From positions 1,027,243 through 1,091,242 of the forward strand of contig NZ_CP047935.1 of assembly GCF_014279995.1 (NCBI RefSeq): DNA of 64,000 nt, given 5' to 3'. This document shows, one piece after another, positions 59,605 to 64,000 of this stretch. The stretch comes from Synechococcus sp. BIOS-E4-1. GTDB taxonomy: Bacteria > Cyanobacteriota > Cyanobacteriia > PCC-6307 > Cyanobiaceae. Position 1 is the first letter of the stretch, and the number at the start of each line of letters is the position of its first letter. The notes below the pieces were generated by a model. It had not been told where the DNA came from. It worked only from the letters and a program-made list of their open reading frames with translations, and did no database searches. Position numbers and translations under genes: made by a program.

Positions 59605-61530
59605 TCAGACTCCCAGGCTGAAACGCACAACCAGATCGTCGTAGTCGCGATCACCGCCTCCGTAGCCATCCTCCATGCCCCATCCATTGGCGCCGAATCC
59701 GGTGTAGTGCGCAAACCCGTCGGCATTGGCCGCGGCAAAGGCAAAGTATTGATCACCACTTGTCTGGTTGGTGATCAGCGGTGCATAAATTGAGCCGCTC
59801 TCCAGGGTGATGCTGAAGGGAGCGATCTTGGAGTTGGCCAACTCCAGGGTGTTGTCGCTGATCAGATCGGCGCGGCGGCTTGCTGCTTCGGCATATCCAG
59901 GCTCGCCGGGTTTGAGAATTGATCCTCTCAGTGGATCCACCACCGTGCCCTCGTCGTCGCTGACGGAATACCACTGAAGAATGGAGTCGTCTGCAGCTGA
60001 TCGACTAAATGATCCTGAGACAGTTACACCATTCGGCGCATCGACCTCCCTGATATCGACTAGATCAATGGCTGACAGCTGGGTTCTTCGGCCTGGAAGA
60101 TCCGTTGATGTTGAGGATGACGCCTCGAAACTGCTGTAGAAGCGCCGGTCCTGCGGATCGATGTAAGCCAGAATTGTTTGTCCTGTGAGCGTGTCTTCGA
60201 CAGCCGTTCCCAACAGCCGACCCACCGGTTGAAGATTCCAGGGATTGCGCAGCACAGCACCATCGGTCTCCACAAAGGTGACCTGTCTGGCACCGTCCAG
60301 ATCGAAGCTGATCGGAATGCTGTGGTCCTGGCTGGGCACGGTGAAGGGTCCCGGAGCGGCACCGGGCGCATCGGGACTGTTGCCGGGCCCACCCGGGTTG
60401 TACACAGCGCTGTAGCCATTCCCGGATGGCATGCGCACGGCACTGAGTGCCTTGATGGCATTCAGATCACCTTCAAGAATGACGTCGTAGTAGTTGTCAT
60501 GGTCCTCGACATAAGCCGCATTCACAGGAGTGCCTGCCGGTGCCAGATCAGCAAGGCCAACCACGCTGATCGTGCCCCGACCACCGATGGCGTAGGTCAC
60601 TCCCGTTTCAGTGATCGTGATGTTCTCACCGCTTTGCGTGGTTGCCTTCAGCTGGAAAAACCGGCTGAAGTCATCCGGCATCAGGCTCGCGATGCCGTCG
60701 GGTGAAAAACCCGCGCTGGTGTACAGCCTCAACCGATACTGAGCCTGATCGCCGTAGGAATCTGAGCCACTGTTGTGTTGTGATGAAGCACCGACACCGA
60801 CGGGTCCGCCCTCTCCCAGATCGCTGTACCGATTGAGCTTCGCGGACACCAGTCGAGGACCGTTGCCTGCCATGTAGGAGTTGCTGCTGTCGATCGACAG
60901 CCCAACGGCGTTCACCGGCCCTGATTTGCCAATCATTTGCAGCGGTGTGCCGTCGTTGACGATCGTCACCGATGTCGGGTACCGGGCACCGGGACTTCCA
61001 GGGGTGGTTCGATTGCCGAAATCACCTTCGATCACGACAGTCTGGCGCTCGTTGTGCTCGAGGTTCGGCAACAGGCCTGCGATCTGGGGAGTCACCGTTG
61101 TGCCGTCACTGAGGGTCACCTCAAAGTCACTGCCGTCGGCATCCAGGGACGAGGGCAGAACGGGAAAGCTGAACACCAGTGGCATGGTGTCAGCGAGCAG
61201 CATTTTGGTGGAGAAGGTGCCGCTTGCACCCACCAGGCTCGCGGCGGATGTGAGTGCCCTGAGTGATGGGTTCAGAGCCGGATCAACGCTTTGCCAGGCC
61301 ACATTGAATTCCGCAGCCGCCTGTTCTGCATTGGCACCCATCAGCCCTGGAACGCCCATGTATCCGTCGAAGCCGAAGTTGCCGGTCAGAAACTTGGCTT
61401 CGTCCCCGAACAGATCAGCTCCGTAGACGATTGCTGTGAGCAGACTCGACGCCAGTGTCGATGTGTTGGCGATGTCGGCGTTGATGGTGTCGAGCAGCGG
61501 ACCGGCCCACTCGCTGTAAACAAGCGCCAT
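59605..61530 (-). CDS. Large surface protein with C-terminal DUF4114-like domain
   Basis: 641 aa, Gly/Asp/Ser/Pro-rich, with no enzyme motif and no clear signal peptide. The last 100 residues (SGSIYAPLITNQTSGDQYFAFAAANADG, then GWGMEDGYGGGDRDYDDLVVRF) match the DUF4114 end region, whose GGDRD-x-D pattern probably binds calcium. It is probably secreted and surface-bound. Role unknown. Confidence 0.75.
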   Translation of the reverse strand: MALVYSEWAGPLLDTINADIANTSTLASSLLTAIVYGADLFGDEAKFLTGNFGFDGYMGVPGLMGANAEQAAAEFNVAWQSVDPALNPSLRALTSAASLVGASGTFSTKMLLADTMPLVFSFPVLPSSLDADGSDFEVTLSDGTTVTPQIAGLLPNLEHNERQTVVIEGDFGNRTTPGSPGARYPTSVTIVNDGTPLQMIGKSGPVNAVGLSIDSSNSYMAGNGPRLVSAKLNRYSDLGEGGPVGVGASSQHNSGSDSYGDQAQYRLRLYTSAGFSPDGIASLMPDDFSRFFQLKATTQSGENITITETGVTYAIGGRGTISVVGLADLAPAGTPVNAAYVEDHDNYYDVILEGDLNAIKALSAVRMPSGNGYSAVYNPGGPGNSPDAPGAAPGPFTVPSQDHSIPISFDLDGARQVTFVETDGAVLRNPWNLQPVGRLLGTAVEDTLTGQTILAYIDPQDRRFYSSFEASSSTSTDLPGRRTQLSAIDLVDIREVDAPNGVTVSGSFSRSAADDSILQWYSVSDDEGTVVDPLRGSILKPGEPGYAEAASRRADLISDNTLELANSKIAPFSITLESGSIYAPLITNQTSGDQYFAFAAANADGFAHYTGFGANGWGMEDGYGGGDRDYDDLVVRFSLGV

Positions 61531-61674
61531 CGTTTCCGCAGCCGTTCCCTTGAAATTTAGGGAAGCTCACGAATCTTTTCAAAGCTCAGATCTGAAGGGT
61601 TCCATCAAAAAAGTACCCCGTTAGCAAATGCCATCAAGGTGCTTTTCGTTGATTGAGAAATGAGTTGTCAGGGC

Positions 61675-61875
61675 TCAGCTGAGGCCCAGTACACCGAAGG
61701 TGATCTGACTGACGATGCCGTGACCGGTCAGTGCTTCGGTGAGTACACCGACAACGAAGCCGAGCATGGCAACGCGACCATTCAGCAGTTCTGCACGAAC
61801 CAGACGCTCTCCCTTGATCTGGCTAGCGGCTGCTTCCTGGTACCACTGATCCTGGGCGGAGGCTGAGGAGCTCAT
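61675..61875 (-). CDS. hli: High-light-inducible protein (HLIP, 66 aa)
   Basis: The motif AELLNGRVAMLGFVVGVLTEALTGHGI carries the NGR-AM chlorophyll-binding residues. The N-terminus is hydrophilic, with the EAAASQIKGERLVRAE region. Third HLIP of the window, in the same class as those at 35551 and 54966. Confidence 0.92.
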   Translation of the reverse strand: MSSSASAQDQWYQEAAASQIKGERLVRAELLNGRVAMLGFVVGVLTEALTGHGIVSQITFGVLGLS

Positions 61876-61964
61876 GAATTTTTTGCTTGTAAAGCAATGT
61901 TACGCCAATTTGTAACGGAGTGCAAAGCGTTTGAGCTGGTTGGGGCGAGCGGCTGGAGGTGAGG

Positions 61965-62153
61965 TCAGGCATCAATGATGCGTGGCTCGCTGAGATCAGC
62001 TGCAGGGCAATGCATCTGTTCCTTGCAGCCTGAAACCTGGATCGTCTGCTGACCAGGGCTTTTCAGCCTGCAGCGATGATCAACTGCGACTTGAGATGAA
62101 CCAATCCCGAGATCTTTTAGTTGCTTCTCAAGAACTTTGTTTGAAGTGCACAT
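61965..62153 (-). CDS. Small Cys-containing protein (62 aa)
   Basis: From ATG 62153: MCTSNKVLEKQLKDLGIGSS, then a VDHRCRLKSPGQQTIQVSGCKEQMHC region with Cys. It lies divergent to the 62180 gene with 26 bp between starts. Function unknown. Upstream in-frame codons look like the opposing gene's shadow. Confidence 0.5.
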   Translation of the reverse strand: MCTSNKVLEKQLKDLGIGSSQVAVDHRCRLKSPGQQTIQVSGCKEQMHCPAADLSEPRIIDA

Positions 62154-62179
62154 CTTGATAACAGATTGATCAGGATGTT

Positions 62180-62371
62180 GTGTTTCAGATTCAAGAACTA
62201 ACCGACGCTGGCTGGCATCAGACCGACCTGCATGACACCAAGGATCATGCTCTATGGCATGCACGATCCAAAAGTGACGCAGATGGTCATACCTATCGGG
62301 TGATCAGCAGGGAATCGGGGCTTGTTTGTCTGATGACCAGGAATGGCAGTGAATGCTGGGAACTGGATTGA
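62180..62371 (+). CDS. Small conserved-looking protein (63 aa)
   Basis: GTG start preceded by AGGA. FQIQELTDAGWHQTDLHD, HTYRVISRESGLVCLM. The QELTD-GW pattern recurs in the 16436 protein, suggesting a shared small domain. Function unknown. Confidence 0.55.
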   Translation: MFQIQELTDAGWHQTDLHDTKDHALWHARSKSDADGHTYRVISRESGLVCLMTRNGSECWELD

Positions 62372-62382
62372 GCTCATCAAAC

Positions 62383-62763
62383 ATGCGCTCTCTGTTGATT
62401 GCCTTTGCTTTACCTGTGATGGTTCTTGGCTCGCTCGGGCCGGCCAGGGGCAATCAGTGGGCGAGCTGCCTTTACAACAATCTAAGTGTTGACTGCAGGC
62501 GGACTTTTCTTTGTCCTGGAGCTCCCTGCGGCGTGTTCCGATTGGAGTGGAAAGACGGCGCTAGTGATGTTTTTACGCGCTTCAAGGACGGGGTTGCTCG
62601 CAATGTGGGTTTTTACAAGGACACTCGCGGTGGAGAGTGGATGCTGCGGGGATTTGCAGGTTCATTCGGTCTGCGCAATCCAGCCAACGGAAACTCCATC
62701 GTTTACGGCATGACGCTTTCCGAGTGCAAACAATCCATGCTCGATGATTTCTGCAGCAAATAG
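62383..62763 (+). CDS. Secreted Cys-rich protein (126 aa)
   Basis: The ATG gives a signal peptide (LLIAFALPVMVLGSLGPARG). The mature protein has Cys in SCLYNN, DCRRTFLCPGAPCG, ECKQS and FCSK, enough for several disulfides. Probably periplasmic. No family recognised. Confidence 0.7.
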   Translation: MRSLLIAFALPVMVLGSLGPARGNQWASCLYNNLSVDCRRTFLCPGAPCGVFRLEWKDGASDVFTRFKDGVARNVGFYKDTRGGEWMLRGFAGSFGLRNPANGNSIVYGMTLSECKQSMLDDFCSK

Positions 62764-62784
62764 CAGCAGATAGCCTCTGCACCG

Positions 62785-63405
62785 TCATCCCCAGAGCTCT
62801 GTTTCCGAGAGGTTCTCGAGGTATCCGCTGGCGTCGTAGCGCCGCACGATCTGATGGGTCTGACCCTGAGGACTGATCCAGCGCAGGCCACAGGCCGTGG
62901 CATCTCCCATCTGCCGATCTCTTGCATCGAGCAACAGCTCAACATTCGGCTCTGGTTGCCAGATCATCCAGTTGCCGCTGGTCCTTGTTATGCACTGCAG
63001 TGGTTGGGATGGTGTTGTGGGTTCGCCACCTGCTTTCGTTTCAACGATGTAGACCACCTGATCGAGACCATGGAATCCATGGCGAGCAACAACTCTCCGC
63101 CGTTCTTCGCCATGGACGACGCTCAGTTCTCCCACCCAGGCGAGTGGAGTGATCGCACTCGGGCCGAGTGACCAACTTCCATCTGAATCCACCTGCATGG
63201 TGAAGGGCACGTCTTCGAAATTCATCGATCGCTGCTGACCGGTGGAGCGGTAGGTGAGGCAGTTTTCAATCACACCACCGCGCTCCTGCACCTGCAGCGA
63301 TGTCGGGAAACGATCTTCCTCTGTGCCGCTGCCTCCCAGCCGTATGAAGCAACCCTGCCAGTGTCCGCTGTTGTGCTGCAGCAGAGCGGCGCGTGGGTCG
63401 TGCAT
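62785..63405 (-). CDS. DUF3598-like calycin protein (about 206 aa)
   Basis: Beta-barrel-like order: HWQGCFIRLGGSGTEEDRFPTSLQVQ, TYRSTGQQRSMNFE, a repeat of strands through VGELSVVHGEERRRVVARHGFHGLDQVVYIVE. It looks like a small lipocalin/calycin (DUF3598-type) cyanobacterial protein, possibly pigment- or lipid-binding. Family call is moderate. Start chosen at ATG 63405. Confidence 0.6.
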   Translation of the reverse strand: MHDPRAALLQHNSGHWQGCFIRLGGSGTEEDRFPTSLQVQERGGVIENCLTYRSTGQQRSMNFEDVPFTMQVDSDGSWSLGPSAITPLAWVGELSVVHGEERRRVVARHGFHGLDQVVYIVETKAGGEPTTPSQPLQCITRTSGNWMIWQPEPNVELLLDARDRQMGDATACGLRWISPQGQTHQIVRRYDASGYLENLSETELWG

Positions 63406-63467
63406 GGTTTCGGACAACTGGATCAGTCATCAATCGTGGCGGTCTTGCGCCACGGTCGCGACCAGGT

Positions 63468-64000
63468 TCAGTACACGAAGGGAGGTAAATGGCTGTCTCC
63501 CTGGAGCAGGCATTCACAACGAAGATCTGCGCCCATGGAGCGAATCTCATCGACTGAGCCCACCCCGGTCAGACGCATCCCTCTCTCAAGCCCTTCCCGC
63601 AGGATCTCGAAACTGCGTGTGAGACCTGCCTCTCCGCCTGCTCCGAGACCGGCAACCATGGCCCGACCGATGCCCACTGCCTGAATTCCATGGCTCATGG
63701 CAATGAGGATGTCGGTGCCGCAACGGATCCCTCCATCCATCAGAAACGTGAGCCCGGAGCCGCTCAGCTTGGGCATTTCGCTCTGAACCATGTGCAGTGT
63801 CGGTGGAACCCGGTCCATCTGCCGGCCCCCGTGGTTGGACCAGACCACGGCATTGGCTCCGACGTCCTCGGCACGTTTGGCATCGTCGGCGCAGTGAACG
63901 CCTTTGATGATGATCGGACGATCCCTCCCCCAGGCCTCGCGAATCCACTCGAAATCTGCCCAGGTCACGGCGGATGAGGCCAGCTGAGACCCAATGTCCG
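63468..64000 (-). CDS. Alpha-hydroxy-acid oxidase, FMN-dependent (5' end outside window)
   Basis: The frame is open to the window edge, so the gene continues beyond. The visible C-terminal half has PIIIKGVHCADDAKRAEDVGANAVVWSNHGGRQMD (catalytic His and Arg, FMN phosphate region), FLMDGGIRCGTDILIAMSHGIQAVGIGRAMV (FMN-binding). This is the glycolate/lactate oxidase family, which oxidises 2-hydroxyacids. In cyanobacteria, members act on lactate or glycolate. Confidence 0.9.
   Translation of the reverse strand, partial: DIGSQLASSAVTWADFEWIREAWGRDRPIIIKGVHCADDAKRAEDVGANAVVWSNHGGRQMDRVPPTLHMVQSEMPKLSGSGLTFLMDGGIRCGTDILIAMSHGIQAVGIGRAMVAGLGAGGEAGLTRSFEILREGLERGMRLTGVGSVDEIRSMGADLRCECLLQGDSHLPPFVY

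Noticed and set aside
60178-60705. Plus-strand open frame of 175 codons
   Set aside because: It lies inside the DUF4114-type surface-protein gene and has no motifs.
1-64000. CRISPR array, prophage or insertion sequence
   Set aside because: No regularly spaced direct repeats, phage structural genes, transposases or integrases were seen; only RTX-type and short repeats occur.
1-64000. tRNA or rRNA genes
   Set aside because: No convincing T-loop/acceptor arrangement was found; one GTTCGAATC at about 5540 lies inside the flavoprotein gene.

Overview
The window looks like a stretch of a marine picocyanobacterial chromosome, most likely a marine Synechococcus. The evidence is family content: three high-light-inducible (HLIP) genes, proteins of the cyanobacterial DUF1651, DUF2811, DUF4278 and TIGR02450 families, Nif11-type leader peptides, an Npun_F5749-type flavoprotein, and many very small membrane proteins with few operons. 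I see no rRNA, tRNA, CRISPR array, transposase or integrase, so the strain cannot be fixed further from sequence alone.

Layout. 0-4.7 kb: the 3' part of a secreted Ser-rich RTX-like protein, then small membrane or lipoproteins. 4.7-17.6 kb: household and conserved genes (rhomboid protease, CrtISO-like and renalase-like flavoproteins, methyltransferase, SDR, LuxR-type regulator, bestrophin, cupin, DUF1499, DUF1651). 17.8-24.6 kb: an AT-richer accessory island. It starts with an outer-membrane beta-barrel gene and continues with a 2OG-Fe(II) oxygenase, a PqqD-like protein, a tight operon of HprK-like kinase, sulfotransferase and acetyltransferase-like protein, a second acetyltransferase-like paralog, and an aspartyl/asparaginyl hydroxylase gene broken by an amber codon. 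24.8-44 kb: core-type genes again (AhpC/TSA-like, PPOX flavoprotein, a large subtilase, GST, LCAT-like hydrolase, 3-hydroxyacid-dehydrogenase-like protein, HLIP, DoxX, SRAP, SPFH/prohibitin, DCC protein) plus a lone SagB-type dehydrogenase. 45.0-46.7 kb: four tandem prochlorosin-like (Nif11/NHLP leader) precursor genes on the minus strand, of which two look intact and two have damaged starts. 47-64 kb: GH57-like enzyme, His-rich secreted protein, two peptidoglycan enzymes, PhzF, two HLIPs, SDR, J-domain protein, a Nif11 precursor followed 5 bases later by an FAD monooxygenase, a DUF4114 surface protein, a DUF3598-like protein, and the 3' part of an alpha-hydroxy-acid oxidase.

How it fits together. 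The two most distinctive parts are peptide-related. The 19.5-24.5 kb island combines a probable peptide-recognition protein (PqqD fold) with a kinase-like, a sulfotransferase, two acyltransferase-like and two hydroxylase-like proteins, which suggests a tailoring pathway whose substrate is not obvious. The 45-46.7 kb array encodes lanthipeptide-type precursors with no LanM synthetase in the window, so modification would have to occur in trans. Both regions show gene decay: in-frame stops or lost start codons in several otherwise coding-like frames. No search could be run, so family names rest on motifs read by eye.
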